From: Planctomycetota bacterium
GTDB lineage: Bacteria; Planctomycetota; Phycisphaerae; Phycisphaerales; Zrk34
DNA length: 44,128 bases
Direction of reading: 5' to 3'
NCBI GenBank assembly: GCA_016125255.1
Contig: WGMD01000034.1
Location: 1-44,128 of the forward strand
Shown: positions 24,159-32,138 of the stretch, one piece after another
How the letters are laid out: each line of letters begins with the position of its first letter
Numbering within the stretch: position 1 is the stretch's first letter
The notes under the pieces: generated by a model
Told to the model about the DNA's origin: nothing
What the model saw: the letters and a program-made list of their open reading frames with translations, nothing else
The model's database searches: none
Position numbers and translations under genes: made by a program

Positions 24159-25952
24159 TCAGGCCGCCGCCTCGCCGCCGGAAGGCGACTCGGTTTCGTC
24201 GTCCATGGTGACCAGTCCTTCGACCTGCGCCACGCGGGCGATTTCGTCAGCACTGGTGACGCCGTTGAGCACCTTGATGCGGCCGTCGGACACCAGCGTC
24301 CGCATGCCCCCCGCCACCGCCGCCGCACGAAGCTGCGATGCCGACGCCCGGGCGAACGCCAGTTCGCGCAACTGCGCGTTCATCGTCATCCATTCGTAGA
24401 TGCCCTTTCGTCCGCGGTACCCCGTGTTCCCGCACGCCGGGCAGCCCACCGGGCGGCACACGTTCTTGCCTTCCATGTCCTGACGCGTGATGCCGATGAG
24501 CTTGAGGTGGAACGGATTGGGCTCCGGGTCCGGTTCCTTGCATTCCTTGCACAGCACGCGGATGAGCCGCTGCGCCATGACCGCCTGAATCGAGCTGGCC
24601 ACAAGGAACGGCTTGACGCCCATGTCGATGAGTCGCGTAATCGCCGACGGCGCGTCGTTGGTATGCAGCGTCGAGAACACCAGGTGACCCGTCAACGCCG
24701 CCTGAATCGCCACGTCCGCCACGTCCTTGTCTCGAATTTCACCCACGAGGATGATGTTCGGCGCCTGACGGAGCATGGCTTTGAGAATGATCGGGAAGCT
24801 CAGGCCGATGTCCTCGCGGACCTGACACTGATTGATGCCGGCGAAGTTGTATTCGACGGGATCCTCGGCCGTGATGATCTTGCGGTCGGGTCGATTGAGC
24901 ACGTCCAGCGCCGAATACAGCGTCGTCGTCTTACCCGAGCCGGTCGGCCCGGTGACGAGGAAAATACCGTTGGGGCGGCGGATGGCCTGATTAAAACGAT
25001 CAAGCGTGTCCGGCTCGAAGCCGAGATTGGGCAGACCGATTTTGACCGAGTCCGGGCGCAGAATACGCATGACGATCGACTCGCCGTGATACGACGGGCA
25101 GCACGCCACGCGGAAGTCCACCTGCTTGCCGCCGATGCGCAGCTTGATGCGGCCGTCCTGCGGAATGCGGCGTTCGTCGATCTTCATGCCCGCCATGATC
25201 TTCAGGCGTGTGAGAATCGGGGCCTGCGTTCTTTTGGGGATGTTGTCACGCTGATGACACACGCCGTCGATCCGGTAGCGCAGTCGCACGCGGTCCGCCA
25301 TCGGCTCGATGTGAATATCCGACGCGCGGGCGAGCACCGCTTCGCCGATCAGCCGGTGCACGAGCCGAACGATCGGCGAGTCGTCCGCCTCGTCCTTGCC
25401 GCCCGCTTCCTTGTCCTCCTGCTCTTCGAGCGTGAGCTTCTGCTCCTCGCCGCCTTCGAGCTGGAACGTCGCCGAGTCGATCGACTTGTCGCGCACTTCG
25501 TCGATGGACGACTGGATGTCCTTGACGAATCGCTCGATGTATTCCTTGATCTTGTTGCGGGCGCCGAGCGCCACGTCGATTTCGCAGTTCATGCGGAATC
25601 GCAATGTGTCCAGCAGGTCCAGATTCAACGGATCATGCACCAGCACCTTGAGCCGCCCGTTCGCTTTTTCAAGCGGCAGCACCAGGTACTTTTTCATGAT
25701 GTCCTTCGGCATCAGCTCAAGGTTTTCCTTGGTGACCGCCGCCCCGGTGTCCAGGTCGATGTACTCGAGCCCGAACTGGCTGGCCAGCGCCCGCGCCACG
25801 TCGTCTTCCGACGCGTAATTGAGCTCCACGAGCACTTCGCCGATGCGTTTGCGTGAACCGGCGGCGACCTTCAGCGCCTCTTCGAGCTTCTGCTCCGTGA
25901 TGATGCCCCAGCGCAACAGGTATTCGCCGATTTTCTTGCGACTTCTTGCCAT
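24159..25952 (-). CDS. gspE: GspE/PilB-type assembly ATPase, second paralogue
   Basis: The 597-residue protein begins with a full MshEN domain: KIGEYLLRWGIITEQKLEEALK, then RIGEVLVELNYASEDDVARALASQFG with an Asn in place of the usual Gly. ASDIHIEP, RIPQDGRI, Walker A GPTGSGKTTTLYSAL, IILVGEIRDKDVADVAIQAALTGHLVFSTLHTND and the zinc set CKEC...CPAC-GNTGYRGR follow. A charged linker (EEQKLTLEEQEDKEAGGKDEADD, about 165-190) separates the parts. It is a hexameric motor for pilin polymerisation. Two such ATPases plus PilT in one locus suggest division of labour. First gene of the operon. Confidence 0.92.
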   Translation of the reverse strand: MARSRKKIGEYLLRWGIITEQKLEEALKVAAGSRKRIGEVLVELNYASEDDVARALASQFGLEYIDLDTGAAVTKENLELMPKDIMKKYLVLPLEKANGRLKVLVHDPLNLDLLDTLRFRMNCEIDVALGARNKIKEYIERFVKDIQSSIDEVRDKSIDSATFQLEGGEEQKLTLEEQEDKEAGGKDEADDSPIVRLVHRLIGEAVLARASDIHIEPMADRVRLRYRIDGVCHQRDNIPKRTQAPILTRLKIMAGMKIDERRIPQDGRIKLRIGGKQVDFRVACCPSYHGESIVMRILRPDSVKIGLPNLGFEPDTLDRFNQAIRRPNGIFLVTGPTGSGKTTTLYSALDVLNRPDRKIITAEDPVEYNFAGINQCQVREDIGLSFPIILKAMLRQAPNIILVGEIRDKDVADVAIQAALTGHLVFSTLHTNDAPSAITRLIDMGVKPFLVASSIQAVMAQRLIRVLCKECKEPDPEPNPFHLKLIGITRQDMEGKNVCRPVGCPACGNTGYRGRKGIYEWMTMNAQLRELAFARASASQLRAAAVAGGMRTLVSDGRIKVLNGVTSADEIARVAQVEGLVTMDDETESPSGGEAAA

Positions 25953-26015
25953 ATCAACTCCAGATGGGCGGGTTCTCCCGGCCTCGTCGCTGAGCCGCGC
26001 CGAAACCGTCCCCCT

Positions 26016-26044
26016 ATTATGCGGCCAATTCGCATCACAGGCAA
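26016..26044 (-). promoter_or_regulatory. Candidate promoter of the gspE-pilT operon
   Basis: TTGCCT and CATAAT on the minus strand with a 17-base spacer, about 60 bases before the gspE start at 25952. Confidence 0.45.
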
Positions 26045-26096
26045 ATCACAACGGTTAGGGCTTGCCAGCATGCCCCGCCAGCCGTACTGTAATTTC

Positions 26097-26360
26097 ATGC
26101 ATCGCCGCTTCGCCCCATCCCTCCGCCGCGCCGCCGCCTTCGCGCTTCTCGCGTCGCTGCCCGCCTGCAACACCACGCTCTCCAACCCCGGCGCGACCCG
26201 TCGCCTCAGCGCCCTGCTCGACTGGCAGGCCGACGCCAACATGAGCCGCGACTTCTACACGCAGCGCTACTATTACCAGTCCAACCCCCTCGACGAAACC
26301 GCCGACGCTCTGCATCAGGTGCACGCCGCCGCGACCGCCTCCGCCGACGCCGCCCCGTGA
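26097..26360 (+). CDS. Small putative lipoprotein
   Basis: From ATG 26097 the product is 87 residues, with a basic start, a hydrophobic segment and a lipobox ending LASLPAC at about residue 24. The mature part is short, with no known domain (LSALLDWQADANMSRDFYTQRYYYQSNPLDETADALHQVHAAA). The frame also extends to 26019. It is divergent from the gspE-pilT operon. A lipid anchor is inferred from the lipobox; function unknown. Confidence 0.5.
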   Translation: MHRRFAPSLRRAAAFALLASLPACNTTLSNPGATRRLSALLDWQADANMSRDFYTQRYYYQSNPLDETADALHQVHAAATASADAAP

Positions 26361-26492
26361 TCGCCCCCGCTGCGGGTTTGCCCACGGTGGACTTGGCCCG
26401 CCGTGATTTCATATGATATCTGCTGCACGGATGCACACTGCGGCCGCAACGGCCCCATCGCCATGGCTGGATTCCCACGTTCGGAGGCATCC

Positions 26493-26972
26493 ATGCGTTC
26501 GTCCCCCCTGCTCTTGCTCATCGCGCTTTACACGCTGGGCTTCTCCGTGGCGATCGTGCGCAGTGCCATTGCGGACAATGATGTGAGTCTGCCCTGGCTC
26601 GAACAGTACGACGCCGCCGCCGCCGCAAGCAAATCCACCGGCAAGCCCATCCTCGCGTTCTTCACCGGCTCCGACTGGTGCGAATGGTGCGCCAAACTCG
26701 ATCAGCAAGTCTTCGAAACCGAAACCTTCAAGTCGTGGGCCGACGAGCATGTCGTCCTCCTGAAGATCGATTTCCCCCGCACGAAAAAACAGTCCGACGA
26801 CCTCAAGAAGCAGAACATGCGCTTGAAGGACAAGTACGATGTGCAGGGCCTGCCCAGCGTCCTGTTCCTCGACGCCGAAGGCAAAGTCCTCGCCTCCACC
26901 GGCTACAAACCCGGCGGGGCCGACAAGTGGATCGAACACGCCGACCACCTCCTCAATAAATCCAAAAAGTAA
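26493..26972 (+). CDS. Exported thioredoxin-fold protein
   Basis: GGAGG lies six bases before ATG 26493, so the longer frame from 26403 is rejected. The 159-residue protein has a signal peptide (LLLLIALYTLGFSVAIVRSAIA), then SLPWLEQYDAAAAASKSTGKPILAFFTGSDWCEWCAKLDQQVF. The redox motif is WCEWC. VVLLKIDFPRTKKQ, YDVQGLPSVLFLDAEGKVLASTGY (cis-Pro before SVLF) and a C-terminal helix follow. This is the DUF255/thioredoxin_7-like form common in planctomycetes. A disulfide or chaperone role in the periplasm is likely. Possible -10 TATGAT at 26412. Confidence 0.82.
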   Translation: MRSSPLLLLIALYTLGFSVAIVRSAIADNDVSLPWLEQYDAAAAASKSTGKPILAFFTGSDWCEWCAKLDQQVFETETFKSWADEHVVLLKIDFPRTKKQSDDLKKQNMRLKDKYDVQGLPSVLFLDAEGKVLASTGYKPGGADKWIEHADHLLNKSKK

Positions 26973-27376
26973 TCCCCCTTTCCCTCGGTTAGCGACGCCG
27001 CTTCTTGCCGTGAGCTTGCCGAACGGGCGGCGTGCTCTTCGCCTCGCGCACCGGCGCGCACTCCAACCCAATTTTCGCCGTCCCCGTGCGCCCCGCGTTT
27101 TCACCGCAAAATCCCTGATTTCGCCGCACAATTGCTCGCCCCCGCGCGCATATGCCGGTCCGTGCGCACCGCCGCGGCAACACCGTCATCCCTGTGCGAC
27201 GCGTTTTAACGACTTACATCGACCCCCGGCGCACACCGCGCGCAGCAGCGTCATCCCCATGCGCCAAACGCGCCGCCCCCGTGCGCTTTGCGACGCAAAT
27301 ACACCTGATCACTTCCCACATTTTCATCTCCCGCAATATCGACCGCCCGCGTTCAAGCCGCTGCGAGGGGTGGGAA
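26973..27376. other. Intergenic region without a convincing gene
   Basis: About 400 bases between the thioredoxin-like gene and hslU (convergent). It holds the 48-bp repeat copy at 26989-27036 and three degenerate CGTCATCCC-TGTGCG-like units around 27170-27290. I see no ORF with a domain. Confidence 0.5.
26989..27036 (+). repeat. 48-bp dispersed repeat, copy 1
   Basis: Begins TTAGCGACGCCGC and ends CGAACGGGCGGCGTGCT. It is 43 of 48 bases identical to 40700-40747 (opposite strand). The ends ACGCCGC/GCGGCGT can pair. It starts 17 bases after the stop of the thioredoxin-like gene, in the sense direction. Confidence 0.8.
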
Positions 27377-28753
27377 TCAGAGCACGAAGCGCGAGAGATC
27401 CTCGTCCTTGATGATCGAGGCGAGGGAGCGGCGGACGTGGTCGGGGGTGATGGTCAGCTTGGTGACGCCGCGGGCGACCATGTCGGGGGCGTCGAAGTTC
27501 GTGTCCTCAAAGAGGCGTTCCATGATCGTCATCAGCCGGCGGGCGCCGATGTTCTCCATCTGCTCATTGGCCTGCGCCGCCAGCTCCGCCATCGCTTCGA
27601 TCGCGCCGTCTTCGAAGACGACTTCCAGGCCCTCAGTGTTGAGCAGCGCCTGCTGCTGGCGCGTCAGTGCATTGTGCGGCTCGCGCAGGATGCGCACGAA
27701 GTCCGCCTTCGTCAGCGCGTCCAGCTCCACGCGGATCGGGAACCGCCCCTGAAGCTCGGGCATCAGGTCGCTGACGGCCGCGGAGTGAAAAGCGCCGGCG
27801 GCGATGAAGAGAATGTGATCGGTGTTGACGATGCCGTGCCGGGTCGTCACGGCCGAGCCCTCGACGATCGGCAACAGATCGCGCTGCACGCCCTGGCGCG
27901 ACACGTCGGGCCCGCCTTTGCCGGAGCCCTCGGCGGTGGCGATCTTGTCGATTTCATCGAGGAAAATGATGCCCTGCTGCTCCGTGCGCGCGATCGCTTC
28001 CTCGGTGAGCTTCTCGCGGTCGATCATCGACTCGGTTTCCTGATTGAGCAGCACCTGCCGGGCTTCGGCGATGGGCATGCGGCGCGACTGGGTCTGGTCG
28101 GGGATGAGGTTCTCGAACATCTTGCTCATCTGCGGGTCCATCTGATCGAGGCCCATGTTCGAGAACATCGCCACGGGGACGGACTTGCTGTGAATCGTGA
28201 CGGTGACGGGGCGGTCTTCGAGCTTGCCCGCGCGAAGCTGTTCGAGGAGCCGCGCCCGCGCCTGCTCGCGCCGCTCGACGGAGTCGTCGGTATCGACCGT
28301 GCCGCCGCCGCCGGAGCCGGCATGCACCATCATCGACCCTTTGGGCAGGAGCAGATCGAGGAGCCGCTCTTCGACGGCCGCCTCGGCTTTTTCGCGGACT
28401 TTATCGGCGAATTCGACGCGGACAAGCTGGATGCCCTGTTCGAGCAGATCGCGGATCATCGATTCGACATCGCGCCCGTGGTAGCCGACTTCGGTGAATT
28501 TGGAGGCCTCGACCTTGATGAACGGGGCGCTGGTCATCTGGGCGATGCGTCGGGCGATTTCGGTTTTGCCCACGCCGGTCGGGCCGACCATGATGATGTT
28601 TTTCGGATTGACTTCGCGCGCCGTCGCGGGGTCAAGCTGCTGTCGCCGCCAGCGATTGCGGATCGCCACGGCGACGGCGCGCTTCGCGGCGCTTTGCCCG
28701 ATGATGAACCGATCGAGTTCAGCGACAATCTGCTGCGGGGTCATATTTTCCAT
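27377..28753 (-). CDS. hslU: ATP-dependent protease ATPase subunit HslU
   Basis: From ATG 28753 the protein has 458 residues. MTPQQIVAELDRFIIGQSAAKRAVAVAIRNRWRR is the standard start, then Walker A GPTGVGKTE, SKFTEVGYHGRDVESMIRDL, an I-domain with variable sequence, Walker B IIFLDEIDKIA and the sensor region LIPELQGRFPIRVEL. The C-terminal LSRFVL is the tail that inserts into HslV to activate it. It unfolds substrates for HslV. hslV is usually next to hslU but is not found in this window. A plus-strand gene starts about 100 bases upstream. Confidence 0.95.
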   Translation of the reverse strand: MENMTPQQIVAELDRFIIGQSAAKRAVAVAIRNRWRRQQLDPATAREVNPKNIIMVGPTGVGKTEIARRIAQMTSAPFIKVEASKFTEVGYHGRDVESMIRDLLEQGIQLVRVEFADKVREKAEAAVEERLLDLLLPKGSMMVHAGSGGGGTVDTDDSVERREQARARLLEQLRAGKLEDRPVTVTIHSKSVPVAMFSNMGLDQMDPQMSKMFENLIPDQTQSRRMPIAEARQVLLNQETESMIDREKLTEEAIARTEQQGIIFLDEIDKIATAEGSGKGGPDVSRQGVQRDLLPIVEGSAVTTRHGIVNTDHILFIAAGAFHSAAVSDLMPELQGRFPIRVELDALTKADFVRILREPHNALTRQQQALLNTEGLEVVFEDGAIEAMAELAAQANEQMENIGARRLMTIMERLFEDTNFDAPDMVARGVTKLTITPDHVRRSLASIIKDEDLSRFVL

Positions 28754-28854
28754 GCGCCCATGATATGCGGGAAAAACCGGTGGAACCGACGCGCCGCAGG
28801 GACGTAGGATCAAATGGTGACATTCTCCCTGTTTCAAGAAAGGCCAGGTGCGAC

Positions 28855-29217
28855 ATGACCGTTCAAACCGAAATGGCGACGACGAGCAATGTGCTGCACG
28901 TTCACGTCAGCGGCAAGCTTACGAAGGAGGATTACGCCCAGTTCGTTCCGCGCATCGAAGCGATCATCCGCGATCACGGAGCCGTGCGGATTCTGTTCGA
29001 CATGCATGACTTTCACGGATGGAACATGGCGGCGATGTGGGAGGACATGAAGTTCGGGTTCCGGCACTTCAATGACATCGAGCGCATCGCGATGGTGGGC
29101 GAGAAGGCGTGGGAGCACGGCATGGCGGCGTTCTGCAAGCCGTTCACGAAGGCGAAGGTCCGCTACTTCGACCGTTCGGAGGAACAGGCGGCGATCGCGT
29201 GGGTCGAAGCGGATTAA
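28855..29217 (+). CDS. SpoIIAA-like (STAS-type) protein
   Basis: From ATG 28855 the 120-residue protein shows VLHVHVSGKLTKEDYAQFVPRIEAIIRDHGAVRILFDMHDFHGWNMAAMWEDMKFGFRHFNDIERIAMVGEKAWE, which is the SpoIIAA-like/DUF3478 fold. A central FDMHDFHGW and the AMVG-EKAWE strand are seen. YFDRSEEQAAIAWVE ends the protein. Related proteins have STAS folds and unknown roles, possibly in lipid or membrane stress. The long frame from 28765 overlaps the hslU start and is rejected. Confidence 0.8.
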   Translation: MTVQTEMATTSNVLHVHVSGKLTKEDYAQFVPRIEAIIRDHGAVRILFDMHDFHGWNMAAMWEDMKFGFRHFNDIERIAMVGEKAWEHGMAAFCKPFTKAKVRYFDRSEEQAAIAWVEAD

Positions 29218-29279
29218 GTGAATCAATGACCGACTGGCGCATGTGATCCAGCGGCCTCAACCGGTCGCGCTGGGCGTCT

Positions 29280-29319
29280 GACAACATTCTCATATTCTCA
29301 AGAATGTGAGAATGTTGTC
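29280..29319. repeat. 40-base near-perfect palindrome
   Basis: GACAACATTCTCA pairs perfectly with TGAGAATGTTGTC. Inside, ATTCT and AGAAT also pair around CA, with only one T-G mismatch in the whole arm. No T-run follows, so it is not a classic terminator. It lies downstream of the SpoIIAA-like gene. Confidence 0.75.
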
Positions 29320-29348
29320 GATGTTCGTCACGTGGTGCTTGGTCGCTT

Positions 29349-29498
29349 TAGAGCGGTTTGACAAATCAAATAGCGTTCTCAACGAGCCGCGACCGTGAGG
29401 GAGCGGTCAAGGAACGCGATTGGATGCGGGCTCGACCGCTTGCTGACGCGCGCGGCTCGTTAGGATGCGTGGCGACACATTGATTCAAACCGCACTAG
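29349..29498. mobile_element. Palindromic MITE-like element with terminal inverted repeats
   Basis: The outer repeats are TAGAGCGGTTTGA (29350-29361 region) and, inverted, TAGTGCGGTTTGA at 29485-29497, matching in 12 of 13 bases. Inside are perfect 11-base arms AACGAGCCGCG / CGCGGCTCGTT and an inner pair around GAGCGGTC. There is no ORF. The right end supplies the TAG stop of the minus-strand SpoIID gene. I recall sequences like AGCCGCGACCGTGAGGGAGCGG being frequent in planctomycete genomes; not verified. Confidence 0.6.
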
Positions 29499-30751
29499 TA
29501 GGCGCGTTCGACTTTTGCGCCGGGGTAATACTCATCGAGGATTTGAAGCGGGTTGAAGCCGGCGCGGGCCATGCCTTCGGCGCCGTACTGGCAGAGGCCC
29601 ACGCCGTGTCCGAATCCGTGGCCGTTGGCGAAGACGACTTTTTCGCCGCGGACTTCGACGTCGACGTGCGAGCTGAGGAGTCGGTCGGAGCCGGTGGGCG
29701 GGAGCTTCAGGTCGGCGTTGGCGTAGTTGCAGGCGATCCGGAAGCTTTCGCCGCGGAGCTTGTAGGCGTGACCGCGGTCATCGACGATTTCGAACTGCAC
29801 GGGGCGGCCCAGTTCGTTGCGCGCGGTGGTGTTGATGTGCAGGATGTTGCCGAGCTGGCCGATGGTGAGCCCGTAGGCCTGTCCCCATGCTCCGATGCGG
29901 CGGGAGAGTTCGATGCGGTCGCGCGTGATCGGGCCCCATTCGTAGTAGCGTGAGGCGCTGCACCATGATCGGACGCGCCTGGGGGCGAGGGGGGCGAGGG
30001 GCGTGGCGGCGCCGAAGGCGTCGGCTTCGCTCTGCCCGGTGCCGCCGCACGTGCTGGAGTAGTAGGCGGTGAGGACTTGTCCGCGGTAGGTGAGGACGAG
30101 GCCCATGGTGTCGGCGACGGCCTGGGTGCAGATGGCGGTCGTGGCGGCGCCGGCGTAGGCCTGGGAGGCCTGCGTGGATTCGACGTCGTAGTATCGGCCG
30201 GGGCCGTCGTCCATCATGCGGCTGATGGCGTAGGAGCGGGCGGCGATGGCCTGGGCCAGATACGTCGCGGGGGCCCAGTGATCGTACAGTTCATGCTCGA
30301 GTACGCCCGGCAGATACGCTTCGAGGCGAACGTGGTTGATGACGTCGAAGGTATTGCCGGCCGCGCCGGGGTAGAGCCGCAGCGCGCCCGGATAGCGCGA
30401 CTTGCCCACGCCCAAAGGCGAAGGCCCCAACGGATCGATCACCAGCACCGAGTTGCGCGGGAACGCGCTGACCGTGTCCCCGGCCCACTGCCCGACGCTG
30501 AGCTTGACGGTCAGCGGCGTGGAGACAAGCTGTTTGCGCGTCGGGTCGGTGAGCGGATAGACCTGAATCTTCGTCGGACTCGTGAAGGTGACGGAGTCGG
30601 CATCGCGCAAGATGCGGACGCGAATGATCGGCTCGCCGGGCAGTTTCCGCTCGGCGGTGATGACGGGGGCGGGGGCGCTGGAGGAGGATTTTTCGCAGCC
30701 GTGCAATGCGACGATGCAAAGCGCCAGCGCGACGCCCATCGCGCAGCGCAT
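29495..30751 (-). CDS. SpoIID/LytB-domain lipoprotein
   Basis: From ATG 30751 the protein has 418 residues with a signal and lipobox (ALALCIVALHGC). SpoIID features are LEAYLPGVLEHELYDHWAPATYLAQAIAARSYAISRM (the catalytic Glu in LEHEL), YYSSTCGGTGQSEADAFG and the C-terminal GFGHGVGLCQYGAEGMARAGFNPLQILDEYYPGA. SpoIID enzymes are lytic transglycosylases acting on denuded peptidoglycan. The domain is also common in non-sporulating bacteria. In a planctomycete it may reflect wall turnover. The last codon is followed by a stop inside a repeat element. Confidence 0.88.
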   Translation of the reverse strand: MRCAMGVALALCIVALHGCEKSSSSAPAPVITAERKLPGEPIIRVRILRDADSVTFTSPTKIQVYPLTDPTRKQLVSTPLTVKLSVGQWAGDTVSAFPRNSVLVIDPLGPSPLGVGKSRYPGALRLYPGAAGNTFDVINHVRLEAYLPGVLEHELYDHWAPATYLAQAIAARSYAISRMMDDGPGRYYDVESTQASQAYAGAATTAICTQAVADTMGLVLTYRGQVLTAYYSSTCGGTGQSEADAFGAATPLAPLAPRRVRSWCSASRYYEWGPITRDRIELSRRIGAWGQAYGLTIGQLGNILHINTTARNELGRPVQFEIVDDRGHAYKLRGESFRIACNYANADLKLPPTGSDRLLSSHVDVEVRGEKVVFANGHGFGHGVGLCQYGAEGMARAGFNPLQILDEYYPGAKVERAY

Positions 30752-30892
30752 CGCTGAAACTATCGGACGCAGTGAATGAAGCGGGAGGCCCGATGCGGGC
30801 ACCGGCGTGTTGTGCCGGGGCCCAGCCATCCTTGGCGCGTTCGGGCGGGTGCGAAGCATGGGGTGTCAATCGTGGGTGAAGCGGGCGGCGGA

Positions 30893-31834
30893 TCAGTCGG
30901 CGTCGAGCGTACGGAGGCCCAGGCCCATCGACGCGAGCTTGGCCTTGATTTCGTCCAAGCTCGTCGCGCCGAAGTTCTTGATGCCCAAAAGCTCGGCCTC
31001 GGTGCGGGCGATCAGGTCGCCGATCGTGTTGATGTTCAGCAGGTCCAGCGCCTTGCGGGCACGGACGGATAGTTCCAGTTCGTCAACGGACTTGTCCAGG
31101 ACGTTCATCGCCTCGTCGCCGGCGTCCTTGAGCTGCTCGTAAACTTCCTGCCGGACGGCGTGGCGCTGCTGTTCGAGGGCGGCGCCGAGGCGGAGGCCCT
31201 TGGTGGCGAGCATGGTCTTGATTTCCGAGAGCGTGGTTTCGCCGAAGTTTTTGTAGGCCATCAGCTCGGCTTCGGAGACGCGGAGGAGGTCGCCGAGCGT
31301 GCGGATGTTCATCTTCTTAAGGCAATTGCGGGCGCGGACGGAAAGCTCGAAGTCGGTGACGGGGGTTTCCAGAAGCGAGCCGTGCTTGTCGCGGAGGCGT
31401 TGCATGTCTTCGTCGTAGTACATACTGCGCGAGGCCTGCACGTCCTTCATGTAGAGCCGGGCGCGCGTGTGGTTGGGGTCGGTGTCGAGGACCATCTTGA
31501 GGCAGCGTTCGGCCTTGGCGTAGTCGCCGTTGTCTTCGTACATGACGGCGAGGTTGACGAGGGCGTTGATCGCCGCGGGGCCGGTCGCGCAGGCCTGCTC
31601 GTACAGATGCAGCGCTTCGCCGTCCTCGCCGACGAGGTCGAGGTGGTATGCGAGACGGAAGCACACATGCGGATCGTCCGGCGACGCTTCGAAAGCGCGC
31701 TCCAGATGCACGATGGTGTTCCATCGATCGAGCTGCGACTCGGCGGCGCGGGCGTGCTTGTAGTGTTCGGCGGCGGCGGGCGACGGCGATGCGGGCGAGG
31801 TCATCGACGACAGATCAGAGCTTGCGGTGGACAT
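30893..31834 (-). CDS. TPR protein with two RNA polymerase alpha-CTD domains
   Basis: ATG 31834 (GGAG nine bases upstream) gives 313 residues. Residues about 20-130 form TPR-like helical pairs ([67 protein letters not shown]). Two copies of the alpha-CTD follow, at about 160-230 ([47 protein letters not shown]) and 250-310 ([47 protein letters not shown]), both with the helix-hairpin-helix NFG motif. No catalytic or assembly domain of RpoA is present, so this is a free DNA- or activator-binding protein. Known mainly from planctomycete-type genomes, as I recall. Confidence 0.85.
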   Translation of the reverse strand: MSTASSDLSSMTSPASPSPAAAEHYKHARAAESQLDRWNTIVHLERAFEASPDDPHVCFRLAYHLDLVGEDGEALHLYEQACATGPAAINALVNLAVMYEDNGDYAKAERCLKMVLDTDPNHTRARLYMKDVQASRSMYYDEDMQRLRDKHGSLLETPVTDFELSVRARNCLKKMNIRTLGDLLRVSEAELMAYKNFGETTLSEIKTMLATKGLRLGAALEQQRHAVRQEVYEQLKDAGDEAMNVLDKSVDELELSVRARKALDLLNINTIGDLIARTEAELLGIKNFGATSLDEIKAKLASMGLGLRTLDAD

Positions 31835-31943
31835 GTGGTAACCGACTCCATGACGGTGGGCGAATTGGCGCACCGGGTTGCATTGGCGAAGTAGACACTA
31901 AGGTTAACGCCGACAACCCCGCAAGACAAGCGGCGAGGCGGGA

Positions 31944-32060
31944 AGGGGCGATCTGGCGATGCGGCGATCTGGTGATGTCAGCCAACCCGTCGGCTGGTTC
32001 TGTTCACATCACCACTTCACGATATCACCCCATCGCCCCGTCACCACTTGTCACCCCGCC
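31944..32060. repeat. Hairpin element with tandem-repeat arms (C)
   Basis: The left arm has GCGATCTGG/GCGATGCGG/GGTGATGT units (31944-31980). The right arm has the inverse, CACATCACCACTTCACGATATCACCCC and further TCACCAC units (32004-32055). Between them is about 23 bases containing AGCC...GGCT. Related in sequence to element D at 34429-34504. Confidence 0.65.
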
Positions 32061-32078
32061 GCCGCGAGGGCTATAATC
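32048..32078 (+). promoter_or_regulatory. Probable promoter with a consensus -10 box
   Basis: TATAAT at 32073-32078 with TTGTCA at 32048-32053 (19-base spacer), 60 bases before the gene at 32139. The -35 box lies in the right arm of repeat element C. Confidence 0.5.
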
Positions 32079-32138
32079 GGGCGTAGTGGGTTGTGCTGCG
32101 GGCATTTCTAAATTCCTGAATTTGTGGGACGGACCAAC

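Noticed and set aside
23118-25856. 912-residue open frame opposite pilT and gspE
   Set aside because: Same shadow pattern; the real ATPase motifs are on the minus strand.
26973-27376. Gene between the thioredoxin-like gene and hslU
   Set aside because: Open frames are Arg/Pro-rich in all readings and no start with a ribosome site is seen.
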